A DNA stretch of 64,000 bases from Pseudomonadota bacterium (GCA_023430685.1 JAEYZH010000024.1:29926-93925), one strand, 5' to 3'; positions 30,982 through 39,627 are shown, numbered from the stretch's first letter. Notes: generated from the sequence alone by a model not told the origin. Numbers and translations are program-made.

Positions 30982-32708
30982 AGACGCTGCAACTGGTCCA
31001 AGGGGACCCGGAGTGGCACGCGCACCGCGCTGCGCACTTCAACGCCAGCGACGCGCCCGCAATGCTCGGCGTCTCGCCCTACAAGACGCGCACGCAGCTG
31101 CTGCGCGAACTCGCCACCGGCGTCGCCCGCGAGTTCAGCGACTACGTGCAGGAGCGCGTCATCGACCCGGGCCATGCGTTCGAGGCGAACGCGCGCGCCA
31201 TCGCCGAGGAAATCATCGGCGAAGAGCTCTATCCCTGCACCGGCAGTGAGGGGCGGTTCTCGGCCAGCTTCGACGGCCTGACGCTCATGGGCGACATCGC
31301 CTTCGAGCACAAGTCGATGAACGCCGAGCTGCGGCAGGCGATCAAGGACGCGAACGAACGCGGTGCCGCGCTCCCAGAACCCTACCGCGTGCAGATGGAA
31401 CAGCAGTGCATGGTCAGCGGCGCCGAGCGCGTGCTGTTCATGGCTTCTCGCTGGTCCGACGAAGGGAAGCTGCTCGAGGAAGCGCATTGCTGGTACACGC
31501 CGGACCCGGCGCTGCGCAAGCGCATCGTGGCGGGCTGGGCACAGTTCGAGCGCGACCTCGCCGACTACAAGCCAGAGCCCGCCGCGGCGCCTGCGCCGGT
31601 CGCGCGCCAGGTCGAGGGATTCGGCGCCCTGTCCCTCCGGATCGAAGGTCGCGTGCTGGCCTCGAACCTCGACGCATTCAAGGCAGGGGCCGAGGCGTTC
31701 ATCGCGCGGCTTCCGAAGCCGGACGAACTGCAGACCGACCAGGACTTCGCCGACGCCGATGCCGCGGTGAAGGCCTGCGCCGAGGCGGAATCGCGGATCA
31801 AGGCCGCGAAGGATGCCGCGCAGGCGCAAATGGCCGACGTCGACGCGGCGTTCCGGCTCGCCGACGCAATCACGGAATCGATCCGTACTGCGCGCCTCGC
31901 GCTCGACAAGGCGGTCAAGTCCGAGAAGGAGGTGCGCAAGGCTCAGATCGTCGACCGCGGCCGGCTGGCCGTCGTGGACCACTACGCGATCATCAACGCG
32001 ACCCTCGGCAAGCATGCGATCCATCCGCCGCAGTCGCTCCAGCTGAACATCGGCGCCGCGATCAAAGGCCTGCGCACGATCGCGAGCATTACGGATGCCG
32101 TCGACACGGCCGTCGCGTCGGCGAAGATCGAAGCCAGCCAGCGCGCAGAATGCGTGCGCGCGTGCATGGCGGTGCTGGATGCCGCGCCTGCTGCCGATCA
32201 TCCGGCGCTGTTCCCGGACCGCGTGGCGCTCTGCGCCGAGAAGACCGCAGACGACCTGCGCAACCTGGTCGCCGCACGCATCGCCGAGCACGAGAAGCGC
32301 GAAGCAGCGCGGCTCGAGCAGGAGCGTGAGCGCATCCGCAAGGAAGAGGCGGAGAAGCTGGCGCGCGAGCAGGCTGGCACACAGAACACCACGAGGGCCG
32401 TTGAAGCCGAGCAGCAGTCGCCCGCTGCCGGCCGAGGCATGGGCGACTCAACCCGGGAGCTTCGGGCGGCTGGAGAACCGGGGATTGGTATAGCGAAACC
32501 GACCTCTCCTGTCGCTCGCATCAAGCTCGGCGACATCAATGCCCGCATCGCGCCGCTGTCGATCACCGCGGACGGACTGGCGCAACTCGGCTTCCGCGCA
32601 GTCGGCACCAGCGGTGCCGCCAAGCTCTACAGCGAATCCGACTGGCCCGCGATCTGCGCCGCACTCGCGAAGGTCATCGAGAGCGCGGCGCTCAAGGAGG
32701 CTGCGTGA
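30978..32708 (+). CDS. YqaJ-family exonuclease with long C-terminal extension
   Basis: A 576-residue protein. The first ~190 residues form a lambda-exonuclease-like YqaJ nuclease (MKTLQLVQGDPEWHAHRAAH, NASDAPAMLGVSPYKTRTQL, catalytic SFDGLTLMGDIAFEHKS and VQMEQQCMVSG). The remainder is a helical, Ala/Glu/Lys-rich region with a coiled coil, ending in IKLGDINARIAPLSITADGL, a block also found at the end of other phage recombination proteins. It would degrade duplex DNA to feed the annealing protein encoded just upstream. Confidence 0.8.
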   Translation: MKTLQLVQGDPEWHAHRAAHFNASDAPAMLGVSPYKTRTQLLRELATGVAREFSDYVQERVIDPGHAFEANARAIAEEIIGEELYPCTGSEGRFSASFDGLTLMGDIAFEHKSMNAELRQAIKDANERGAALPEPYRVQMEQQCMVSGAERVLFMASRWSDEGKLLEEAHCWYTPDPALRKRIVAGWAQFERDLADYKPEPAAAPAPVARQVEGFGALSLRIEGRVLASNLDAFKAGAEAFIARLPKPDELQTDQDFADADAAVKACAEAESRIKAAKDAAQAQMADVDAAFRLADAITESIRTARLALDKAVKSEKEVRKAQIVDRGRLAVVDHYAIINATLGKHAIHPPQSLQLNIGAAIKGLRTIASITDAVDTAVASAKIEASQRAECVRACMAVLDAAPAADHPALFPDRVALCAEKTADDLRNLVAARIAEHEKREAARLEQERERIRKEEAEKLAREQAGTQNTTRAVEAEQQSPAAGRGMGDSTRELRAAGEPGIGIAKPTSPVARIKLGDINARIAPLSITADGLAQLGFRAVGTSGAAKLYSESDWPAICAALAKVIESAALKEAA

Positions 32709-33286
32709 TGCGCGCCCTTTTCCTGGACACGGAAACGACCGGTATGCCGGACTTCGGCGCGCCGTCCGAATCGCCGCAACAGCCGCACATCGTCCAACTG
32801 GCAGCCGCGCTGGTCGACGTCGACATGCGCAGGACGATCGCCAGCGTCGATTTGGTCGTGAAGCCGGAGGGATGGGAGATCCCGGCCGAGGTCACCGCGA
32901 TCCACGGAATCACGACGGAGCACGCCGCCGACGTCGGAGTTCCCGAAACCTTGGCGATCGAGGCGCTACTCGCGCTCTGGCGCTCTGCGCAGGTCCGCAT
33001 CGGCCACAACGAATCCTTCGACGCGCGCATCGTGCGCATCGGCCTGAAGCGATTCCAGGACGACGTGATTGCCGATGCGTGGAAGGCATTCCCGGCCGAA
33101 TGCACGATGCGGCAGGCTCGGCCGATCTGCGCGTTGCCGAAGAGCAAGGCGCCGACTCTTGCCGAGGCGCACGCCATTCTGTGCGGCTCGCCGCTTCATG
33201 GAGCGCATTCCGCGCTCGGCGACATGCTCGGCTGCATGGCCGTCTACTGGGCTCTGCGCGATCGCGAAGCAATGGCGGTGGCGTGA
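32708..33286 (+). CDS. DnaQ-like 3'-5' exonuclease
   Basis: A 192-residue DEDDh exonuclease. It has motif I FLDTETTGMP, motif II-type GHNESFDARIVRIGL and motif III around HSALGDMLGCMAVYW with the typical final His/Asp. ATG 32708 follows AAGGAGG by seven bases; a GTG one codon earlier is possible. Phage copies of this fold are used in recombination, replication proofreading or nucleotide scavenging. Confidence 0.8.
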   Translation: MRALFLDTETTGMPDFGAPSESPQQPHIVQLAAALVDVDMRRTIASVDLVVKPEGWEIPAEVTAIHGITTEHAADVGVPETLAIEALLALWRSAQVRIGHNESFDARIVRIGLKRFQDDVIADAWKAFPAECTMRQARPICALPKSKAPTLAEAHAILCGSPLHGAHSALGDMLGCMAVYWALRDREAMAVA

Positions 33287-33798
33287 TGGCGAACAACGGC
33301 CACCAGCCGGGCATGATCCTGAAGCCGCTGATCGCATTCGGGCGCACGCCGAGCGACTGCTGGACTTGGCTCGGGAACCACGACGCTGCCGGCGTTCCGA
33401 CGAAGACCTATCTCGGCCAGCACATGCCGGCGCGCCGCTGGCTCTGGATGCAGCTTTTCGGCCCCGTTCCGGACGGTCTCGTCATCACGACGATGCCAGT
33501 GTGCGGCAACAAGGCGTGCATGAATCCGCAGCACTTCCGCGCCTGTCATCAAGCGCATGCGAATCGCGCAAGCGTGCAAACGGTGCTGATGCCCGCCGAC
33601 GTGATCGAAATCCGTCGCGCGAAGAAAGATCGCGGCCCGAACACCGCGCGCGTGCTCGCCGAGAAGATCGGATGCAGTCAGCAGGCGATCCGCGACATCT
33701 GGCGTGGTCGCTCATGGGGCGCGCCGAACCCGAATTACGGACCCCGAATTCCCCCTGGCAGCCCTGCGCCAGAAGCCGCGGCGCCTCCCCCGTCGTAG
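33286..33798 (+). CDS. HNH-like DNA-binding protein, possibly lacking catalytic histidine
   Basis: A 170-residue protein with the shape of a homing HNH endonuclease: CWTWLGNHDAAGVP, RRWLWMQLFGPVPDGLVI, then CGNKACMNPQHF. The His that normally stands before the CGN motif (VxHxC) is replaced here by TTMPVC, so the metal site may be incomplete. The C-terminal half is a helix-turn-helix (VLAEKIGCSQQAIRDIWRGR). A DNA-binding regulator derived from a homing nuclease is an option. Confidence 0.65.
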   Translation: MANNGHQPGMILKPLIAFGRTPSDCWTWLGNHDAAGVPTKTYLGQHMPARRWLWMQLFGPVPDGLVITTMPVCGNKACMNPQHFRACHQAHANRASVQTVLMPADVIEIRRAKKDRGPNTARVLAEKIGCSQQAIRDIWRGRSWGAPNPNYGPRIPPGSPAPEAAAPPPS

Positions 33799-33877
33799 CT
33801 GGACCCGGCCCGTCGTCGCCGCGGGTACGCAGGGCAAGGCGGCACCAATTCGATTCCCAGGCCAAAGGAGGCCGAAC

Positions 33878-34243
33878 GTGAGCAACAGCAACAAGACCAA
33901 CTTCGCCGAGATGATCGGCGAACTCAACGCCGGCGTGTTCTCCGAACAGGTGAACCAGGCGATCAGCGATGTCGCGCTCGGCGTCGTGACGCAGGGCAAG
34001 CCCGGCGAAGTCATCATCAAGCTGTCGCTGAAGCAGATCGGCGAAGGCCAGCAGGTGAGCATCAAGCACAAGCTGAGCTACGTGAAGCCGACCCATCGCG
34101 GAAAGCTCACCGAAGAATCCTCGTCCGACACGCCGATGCACGTCGGCCACGGCGGCGTCGTGTCCCTGTTCCCGAACAAGCAGACCAGCATGGAGCTCGG
34201 CGCGGGCGCCGCGACCGGCCGCACGGACGGCGTGCGCGGGTAG
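33878..34243 (+). CDS. Small conserved-looking phage protein, unknown
   Basis: A 121-residue protein starting at GTG 33878 with AGGAGG six bases upstream, one of the strongest ribosome sites in the operon. It is Asn/Lys/Ser-rich at the N-terminus (NSNKTNFAEMIGELNAGV with FSEQVNQAISD) and contains a beta segment (EVIIKLSLKQIGEGQQVSIK). It lies directly upstream of the DUF2303 gene and the two occur together in many phages, suggesting a shared but unknown role. Confidence 0.65.
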   Translation: MSNSNKTNFAEMIGELNAGVFSEQVNQAISDVALGVVTQGKPGEVIIKLSLKQIGEGQQVSIKHKLSYVKPTHRGKLTEESSSDTPMHVGHGGVVSLFPNKQTSMELGAGAATGRTDGVRG

Positions 34244-34289
34244 TTCCGATCGCGCTGCTGCACAACTCCCTTCCCACTGAGGTTTCCCC

Positions 34290-35150
34290 ATGTTCAACGA
34301 AGAAGCACTGGATCTCTTGCAGAGGACCGCCGTGCGCGCGAGCGGCGTTGTCGCCGTCGACACCCACAAGCCGCAGCTTGCAGTTCCCGAAGGCGTCGTC
34401 CTCAAGGACATCGAGCACCTGCAGGCCGGCCGGTCGCGTTTCCGCGGTCAGTACCAGACGAGCATGCTGGCGGAGTTCAACTCCTACACGAGCAAGCGGC
34501 ACAGCGACGCGAGCGGTCTTGCTCCGGCGCCGGCTGGCACCGGCTCGACGAGCGTGTTCGTCAATGCCGATGGCGCCTCGGCCACGGCGTTTTTCAATCT
34601 CGGCGCGCCGACCAACCCGGGCCACGGCGACGACATCGCAGTCCTGACGCTGCGCAGCACGGCCGCGCACGCCGCGCTCATGGCCATCATCGGCAAGCAG
34701 ATGAAGCAGCGCCAGCTGGCCGAATTCCTCGAGGACTGGCACGACATCGTGTTGCCGGTCTATCCCGTCGACGATCCGAATGCTCCCGTCCCCTCGCTCA
34801 GTGCCGCGATCGCCGCGATCCGCGACATCACGATCTCGGCGAAGGCCGAGCAGTCATCGGTCCAGGGCGATCTGAGCGCCGGCCGTACCGCGATCGAGGA
34901 GATCGAGGCGCGCAGCCGCAAGGTGCTGCCGACCGGCTTCACCTTCGCCACCGAACCTTACGAGGGCTTCCTCCAGCGCACGTTCAATCTGCGCCTGGCT
35001 GTGCTGCCGCAGGAGAAGGATCCGCTCCTGACCCTGCGCATCGTCGGCCATGCCGACGTGCAGGAGAAGATCGCCAAGGAGTTCGAGCAGAAGGTCCGCG
35101 ACGGCGTGCCGACCGGCGTCAACGTCTATCGCGGCACGTTCGCGCCCTGA
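34290..35150 (+). CDS. DUF2303 family phage protein (YfdQ-like)
   Basis: A 286-residue protein matching the pattern of DUF2303, a family in many temperate phages including YfdQ of an Escherichia coli prophage. Recognisable blocks include RFRGQYQTSMLAEFNSYTSK, QRQLAEFLEDWHDIV and the C-terminal LRLAVLPQEKDPLLTLRIVG. The function of DUF2303 is not known. It is strongly expressed-looking in spacing and sits with the small gene upstream. Confidence 0.8.
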   Translation: MFNEEALDLLQRTAVRASGVVAVDTHKPQLAVPEGVVLKDIEHLQAGRSRFRGQYQTSMLAEFNSYTSKRHSDASGLAPAPAGTGSTSVFVNADGASATAFFNLGAPTNPGHGDDIAVLTLRSTAAHAALMAIIGKQMKQRQLAEFLEDWHDIVLPVYPVDDPNAPVPSLSAAIAAIRDITISAKAEQSSVQGDLSAGRTAIEEIEARSRKVLPTGFTFATEPYEGFLQRTFNLRLAVLPQEKDPLLTLRIVGHADVQEKIAKEFEQKVRDGVPTGVNVYRGTFAP

Positions 35151-35163
35151 TCCGGGCTGATCG

Positions 35164-35382
35164 ATGTCGTACTTCATCCGTTACGAGTTGCCGCCGCTCC
35201 TGCTGGTGACCCCTGGCTGGTGCTGGATTCGTAACGAGATTCCGAATTGGGGCCGGCCTCGCGGCACCGGCGTCCATATGCCCCGGCAGCGTGCCGGGCC
35301 TCGCAACGCGACATTCCCGCCGGCGAATGCGCGGCGGCGCCGAGAAGAGGACTCGGTATGCCGCCGCGGAGTGACCGGATGA
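35164..35382 (+). CDS. Doubtful small open frame after the DUF2303 gene
   Basis: A 72-codon frame whose first 25 residues are hydrophobic (MSYFIRYELPPLLLVTPGW) and whose rest is Arg/Pro-rich low complexity. No good ribosome site is seen. The stretch 35151-35459 may instead be an untranslated spacer; it contains a small hairpin GGCGGC-TGGAAG-GCCGCC at 35431-35448. Listed only so the gap is not left blank. Confidence 0.25.
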   Translation: MSYFIRYELPPLLLVTPGWCWIRNEIPNWGRPRGTGVHMPRQRAGPRNATFPPANARRRREEDSVCRRGVTG

Positions 35383-35459
35383 ACGAAGCAAGGTGATGGC
35401 CGAGTGCGCGGCCGTGAGGCGCACCAGGCGGCTGGAAGGCCGCCACCCCAAGGACCGAC

Positions 35460-36140
35460 ATGACGACGATTCCCGCATACCCGCTGCAGTGGCCAGAAGG
35501 CTGGAAGCGAACGCCTAACGCAGCGCGCACGCGCGCCCGGTTCGCGAAGAAGGAGCGCCGGTACAACAGCTGGACCGACAGCAGCGGCCAGAAGCACTCG
35601 AACTCGTACCTGAGTAGTTCCGAGGTGTCGATCGCTGGCGGCGTCGAGCGCGTGCGCGCGGAACTCGCGCGCATCGGAGCGGACGACGACATGGTCATTT
35701 CGACCAACCTGCACCTGCGCCTGGACGGTTTGCCCAAGAGCGGCCAGCGCGAGCCGCAGGATCCCGGCGCCGCCGTTTACTGGCGCGATCGCAACGGTGC
35801 CATGCGGTGCATGGCGATCGATCGCTATGACCGTGTTGCGGACAACCTTGCAGCGATCGCGGCCACGCTCGAGGCGATGCGCGCGATCGAGCGCCATGGT
35901 GGCGCCGAAATCCTCGATCGCGCATTCACTGGATTCACCGCGCTGTCAGGCCCGGCGCCGGACAGGCCGTGGCATGTAGTGTTGGGCGTACCGACGCGGG
36001 CCGATACGGACCACGTGCGCCGCGTCTACCGCACGCTGCGCAGCATGACCCATCCAGACCGCGGCGGCGACTCCCTCGCTTTCGACCAGGTGCAGCGCGC
36101 CTGGGCCATGTTCTGCACCGAGCGAGGAGTCGCCGAATGA
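35460..36140 (+). CDS. J-domain protein, phage DnaJ-like
   Basis: A 226-residue protein with a C-terminal J-domain: VVLGVPTRADTDHVRRVYRT then the HPD triad at residues 198-200 (MTHPDRGGD) and a final helix DQVQRAWAMF. The N-terminal region (WPEGWKRTPNAARTRARFAK) resembles phage proteins of unknown role that carry this domain at their end. A J-domain recruits and activates host DnaK. In lambda, DnaJ/DnaK remodel the replication complex, so the phage may direct the chaperone to its own targets. Confidence 0.75.
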   Translation: MTTIPAYPLQWPEGWKRTPNAARTRARFAKKERRYNSWTDSSGQKHSNSYLSSSEVSIAGGVERVRAELARIGADDDMVISTNLHLRLDGLPKSGQREPQDPGAAVYWRDRNGAMRCMAIDRYDRVADNLAAIAATLEAMRAIERHGGAEILDRAFTGFTALSGPAPDRPWHVVLGVPTRADTDHVRRVYRTLRSMTHPDRGGDSLAFDQVQRAWAMFCTERGVAE

Positions 36141-36979
36141 CCCCCACCAACAAGCTGGCGGACGCGCTGGGCTGTTTCTGGAACGCCGCGTTGGGCGCGA
36201 CGCACACCTACAACGATGCGACCGCGAACGCAGTGATGAGCGGCATGGTGCAGGGGGTTGCAGCCGTGGCCGAGCGGCTGCGCGAGCTGGACGACGCAGC
36301 CCCGCAGCCCGCGCCCGCACCTGTGCAGGTGGACGGCGTAACCGAGTGTGATGGCTGCGGCGCCACCGGCTTTGTCGGCGAGATGCTTGATTGCCCTGAT
36401 TGCGCCGGAACCGGATTCCTGGACGCCGTGGGGAACCCCGCCGATCCGCCCGAACAACCTCCCGCGCCCGGCGAGGCGGAGTTGCCGCTTGGCACTGATC
36501 CGGTGGCATGGACATTCCAGCACGAGGACACCGGGCGAATGACAACGCTCGAAAACGACGGGATCAACAACCCGGAGAACTTCGTCGCCAACAACCCCCG
36601 ATTCGTACTGTGCGAGCCGTTGTATTCGGCGAAGCAAGTAAGGGAGGCTGTCCGCGCAGCCATCGCCGCGCTGGCGCAGGGGAGGGTGCCGGATGCGGTG
36701 CGGGCGGCACTGGCCGAGCTTGAGCGCGCAACGCGCAAGTTCCCCACCTGGCCGACCGACCCGCTGCACGCGGTCGCGGTGCTTGGCGAGGAAGCCGGCG
36801 AACTGACCAAGGCGGTCTTGCAGGCGGTCTACGAGCCGCACAAGTCTACGCCCGAGGACGTCGCCACCGAGGCGATTCAGACCGCAGCAATGGCGCTGCG
36901 CTTCATCGAAAGCCTGTCGCGTTACGAGTACGCGCGTGGCGAGCAGCACAGTCAGGACCTCGGGATCAACCCGCCGTGA
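36137..36979 (+). CDS. Fusion protein: DnaJ-type zinc finger and MazG-like domain
   Basis: A 280-residue protein coupled by ATGA overlap to the J-domain gene. A zinc finger of the DnaJ type (CDGCGATGFVGEMLDCPDCAGTG spans it, with four CxxC cysteines) lies near residue 75. After a Pro-rich linker and a region typical of phage 'DUF551-like' proteins (DPVAWTFQHEDTGRMTTL), the C-terminus has a MazG-like helix set (AVLGEEAGELTKAVLQAV with later acidic residues) that hydrolyses NTPs or alarmone-related nucleotides. Domain boundaries are approximate. Confidence 0.6.
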   Translation: MTPTNKLADALGCFWNAALGATHTYNDATANAVMSGMVQGVAAVAERLRELDDAAPQPAPAPVQVDGVTECDGCGATGFVGEMLDCPDCAGTGFLDAVGNPADPPEQPPAPGEAELPLGTDPVAWTFQHEDTGRMTTLENDGINNPENFVANNPRFVLCEPLYSAKQVREAVRAAIAALAQGRVPDAVRAALAELERATRKFPTWPTDPLHAVAVLGEEAGELTKAVLQAVYEPHKSTPEDVATEAIQTAAMALRFIESLSRYEYARGEQHSQDLGINPP

Positions 36980-36993
36980 TCAATATGGCTGCG

Positions 36994-37611
36994 CTATTCA
37001 GGAATTGGCTGTTGTGGAGTGGTCAGTGGCGCATTCGTGAGCTCGCCGACGTCGGGCTCATCGCCGGGCTGCACCGGCAACGTGCTGGTACGTTTCGAAA
37101 GCTCCCAAGCCACAGCACATGCCAGATTCGTTCTCTTCTGAGCGGAATAAAGAACTCTGCGAATCATCGCCCGTGCCTTGCCATCCGGGTCCTCGTACTC
37201 GCGGATCGCGATCCATTCGATCTGGGCTTTCGCTCGCGCAATGACGGCGAAGCACTCAGCGAGGTCGCGAGCATGAGCATCGGTACAGTCATCAAGCCGA
37301 TCGACGAGTTTCCCAAATATCGGAAGATCGATTTCTCTGCCAGCCTTTGCAACGTACAACCAAGCGTCTCGATCGAAACGATCATACGTGTTGAAAAACT
37401 TTCGGAGCATCATGAATTTGGATTTGGCGATAATCAGTTCGTCCACAATCAGAAGCGCGAATATCTGCGCCCTGCGCGCACGTCGGTTCTGCTCTCGATC
37501 GGCATCGCGCCAAGCCGGAACGTACAACGTAAGAACTGTCACCGCGGCGAGTGCGAGCGTCCCCAGAGCCACAAGCGCGTCCCAACCCCATTCCCATGGA
37601 TTCATGTGCAC
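36994..37611 (-). CDS. Membrane-anchored cargo protein, unknown
   Basis: A 205-residue protein read against the early operon. ATG 37611 or the ATG two codons later begin it. One N-terminal transmembrane helix (ALVALGTLALAAVTVLTLYV) is followed by a basic linker and a helical cytoplasmic domain (FALLIVDELIIAKSKFMMLR; ECFAVIARAKAQIEWIAIRE). Codon use is less GC-rich than nearby genes. It is similar in plan, though not obviously in sequence, to the membrane cargo protein at 26874-27617. A lysogen-expressed exclusion role is possible. Confidence 0.65.
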   Translation of the reverse strand: MHMNPWEWGWDALVALGTLALAAVTVLTLYVPAWRDADREQNRRARRAQIFALLIVDELIIAKSKFMMLRKFFNTYDRFDRDAWLYVAKAGREIDLPIFGKLVDRLDDCTDAHARDLAECFAVIARAKAQIEWIAIREYEDPDGKARAMIRRVLYSAQKRTNLACAVAWELSKRTSTLPVQPGDEPDVGELTNAPLTTPQQPIPE

Positions 37612-37614
37612 GCC

Positions 37615-37845
37615 CTAGCGCTGATTGGCAAACTCTATGGCATGCGATCGCGCCGCCGCCTTTGCGTCCTCGAGCGTATCGTACGAATGTTCGCCAATAT
37701 CGTGGTCGATGATGAGTTCCCCGTCAGGGCGAAACACGCGCACCGAAACCACAAATTTGTCGTACTTGACGATCGTCGCGCTGAAGGAATGTCCGGACGC
37801 AAGCTTGTCGGAGTATCCCGTGGCAATACCTTCTGGTCTTTCCAT
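37615..37845 (-). CDS. Small protein co-transcribed with the membrane cargo gene
   Basis: A 76-residue protein from ATG 37845 (MERPEGIATGYSDKLASGHS) with beta strands (FSATIVKYDKFVVSVRVFRP) and a terminal helix (LEDAKAAARSHAIEFANQR). Its stop lies four bases before the membrane protein start, so the two form one leftward unit. No family recognised. Confidence 0.55.
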   Translation of the reverse strand: MERPEGIATGYSDKLASGHSFSATIVKYDKFVVSVRVFRPDGELIIDHDIGEHSYDTLEDAKAAARSHAIEFANQR

Positions 37846-37939
37846 TCGTGCTCTCGCTGGTTCGTTGGCGTGCGGAATGGTGCGCCGGCGCTTGGAGCGT
37901 GGCAAGGATCGCAGATCGGCGGACAGGCAGGAGGACATT

Positions 37940-38311
37940 GTGCACGCTGATCGACCGATCCGAGTACAGCTTTCGCGCCGCAAGGGATGGCGCATGCCGG
38001 AGAACACGGTGAGCGTGGCGCGCCCGACGCGATGGGGCAATCCATTCGGCATCGTCGAGTACGGCAGGCGCGAATCACTGCGCCTGTTCGCTGGCATCGT
38101 GGACGGCTGCTGGTCGCCGGACCTCGTCGCGCACTACTCCGATGCGTCATCCCGAGTCGTGTACGACCTGCGTTGCGCTTGGGTGACCCGCCTTGGCGGA
38201 TCGGTCCATGAACGCATTCGCAGCGAACTCCGCGGGATGAACCTCGCCTGCTGGTGCGGACTTCACGAGGCGTGCCACGCCGACATCCTGCTGAGGATCG
38301 CCAATGACTGA
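37940..38311 (+). CDS. DUF4326 family protein
   Basis: A 123-residue protein from GTG 37940, five bases after AGGAGG. The hallmark segments are RRKGWRMPENTVSVARPTRW, WGNPFGI and the C-terminal LACWCGLHEACHADILLRIA, which identify DUF4326, a small Cys/His protein widespread in phages and bacteria. The conserved CWC and CH residues could bind metal. No biochemical role is established. It lies just before xis and int. Confidence 0.75.
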   Translation: MHADRPIRVQLSRRKGWRMPENTVSVARPTRWGNPFGIVEYGRRESLRLFAGIVDGCWSPDLVAHYSDASSRVVYDLRCAWVTRLGGSVHERIRSELRGMNLACWCGLHEACHADILLRIAND

Positions 38312-38567
38312 CCGACCGAGCGCGCTGATCGCGAAGCGCATCCCGCTCGAACGCTGGGCCATCGCCGTCTACGGCGACGACCGCCCAGGCATTGGGACCC
38401 TGCGCCGCTGGGCGCGCGGCGGGAACATCAGCCCTCCAGCCGAGAAGCACGGCCGGACCTACTACGTTGCGCCGGATGCGAAGTACGTGGCAACGTGCCA
38501 GCCCGGCACGCGCCGGGTGAGCCTGGTCGAGCGGATCCATGGCACCGCAACGAAGAAGCGCGCGTAA
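38304..38567 (+). CDS. xis: Excisionase
   Basis: An 87-residue protein of the lambda Xis type, with IPLERWAIAVYGDDRPGIG then TLRRWARGGNISPPAEKHGR and TYYVAPDA, the winged-helix core of the excisionase-like family. It is the gene just before the integrase and overlaps it by 29 bases. Xis bends attachment-site DNA to favour prophage excision. Confidence 0.85.
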   Translation: MTDRPSALIAKRIPLERWAIAVYGDDRPGIGTLRRWARGGNISPPAEKHGRTYYVAPDAKYVATCQPGTRRVSLVERIHGTATKKRA

Positions 38568-39627
38568 CCGCGGCCTGCCGCGCGGACTGCGCGAACGCAA
38601 CGGCTACTACTCCTGGATGCACCCGGACGGCCGGGAGTTCGGCCTCGGGCGCGACCGCGCTGCAGCGGTGCGCGACGCGATCGAGGCGAACCTCGCGATC
38701 GCGGGAGAGCTCCAGCGCGTTCGGCTGGTCGACCGACTCGACGGTTCGAGCGATCGCACGCTCGCCGCATGGGCCCAGCGCTACGAGAAGGTCCTAGCGA
38801 AGCGAGACCTCGCCGAGAACACGGCGCGCACCTACCGCAGCCTGCTGAAGCGCACGCGCGCGACGTTCGGCGACGACGCCCTGCTCGAGCGGGTCGACAC
38901 GCTCGCGGTGAGCGATGCGCTGGACGCGCTGCAGGCCGAAGGGAAGGCGCGCACGGCCCAGGCCTGGCGATCGTTCCTATCCGATTTCTTCCGCGCCGCA
39001 GTCGCAGCAGGCTGGATTTCGGCGAACCCGGTGCTGGTCACGGAGAAGGTGTCGGTCGAGGTCCGCCGTGCGCGGCTCACGCTCGAGGTCTTCCTCGCCG
39101 CGCGCGAGCGCGCCGTCGACTGGCTGCGGAACGCGGCGAATCTGGCGCTGGTGAGTGCCCAGCGCCGCGAGGACGTCGCGAGCGCGCGCTTCGCCGACGT
39201 GCGCGAGTCGGCATGGTGGGTCGAGCAGAGCAAGACGGGGCAGCGACTGTGCCTGCCGCTCGCGCTGCGGCTGGACGCGGTCGGGCTGAGCCTCGAAGAC
39301 GTGGTCCGCCAGTGCCGCGCCTCCGGCATCCTGTCGAAGCACCTGATCCATCAGACGCGTCCATGGGGGAACAGCCCGCGCGGCGCGCCGATCTGGGTCG
39401 ACACCGTCACGCGCCGCTGGTCGGACTGCATCGCCGAACTCGGCATTGACTGGAAGGACCGTGCGCCGCCGACGTTTCACGAGATCCGGTCGCTCTCGGA
39501 GCGGCTATACCAGGCGCAGGGGAACGTCGATACGCAAGATCTACTGGGGCATCGAGATCCGCGAAGCACGAGCAACTATCACGACGCCAGGGGCCTGTGG
39601 ACCCGGGTGGCGTTCGCAGATCACTGA
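38539..39627 (+). CDS. int: Tyrosine integrase
   Basis: A 362-residue site-specific recombinase. The N-terminal arm-type DNA-binding domain (GLRERNGYYSWMHPDGREFG) is followed by a SAM-like core-binding domain and a catalytic domain. The catalytic set is Arg210 in SAQRREDV, Lys232, His314 and Arg317 in HEIRSLSERLY, His338 in LLGHRDPRSTSNYHD and nucleophile Tyr347. It overlaps xis. It is the last phage gene of the early operon, so the right attachment site should lie to its right, or past the next gene. Confidence 0.9.
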   Translation: MAPQRRSARNRGLPRGLRERNGYYSWMHPDGREFGLGRDRAAAVRDAIEANLAIAGELQRVRLVDRLDGSSDRTLAAWAQRYEKVLAKRDLAENTARTYRSLLKRTRATFGDDALLERVDTLAVSDALDALQAEGKARTAQAWRSFLSDFFRAAVAAGWISANPVLVTEKVSVEVRRARLTLEVFLAARERAVDWLRNAANLALVSAQRREDVASARFADVRESAWWVEQSKTGQRLCLPLALRLDAVGLSLEDVVRQCRASGILSKHLIHQTRPWGNSPRGAPIWVDTVTRRWSDCIAELGIDWKDRAPPTFHEIRSLSERLYQAQGNVDTQDLLGHRDPRSTSNYHDARGLWTRVAFADH

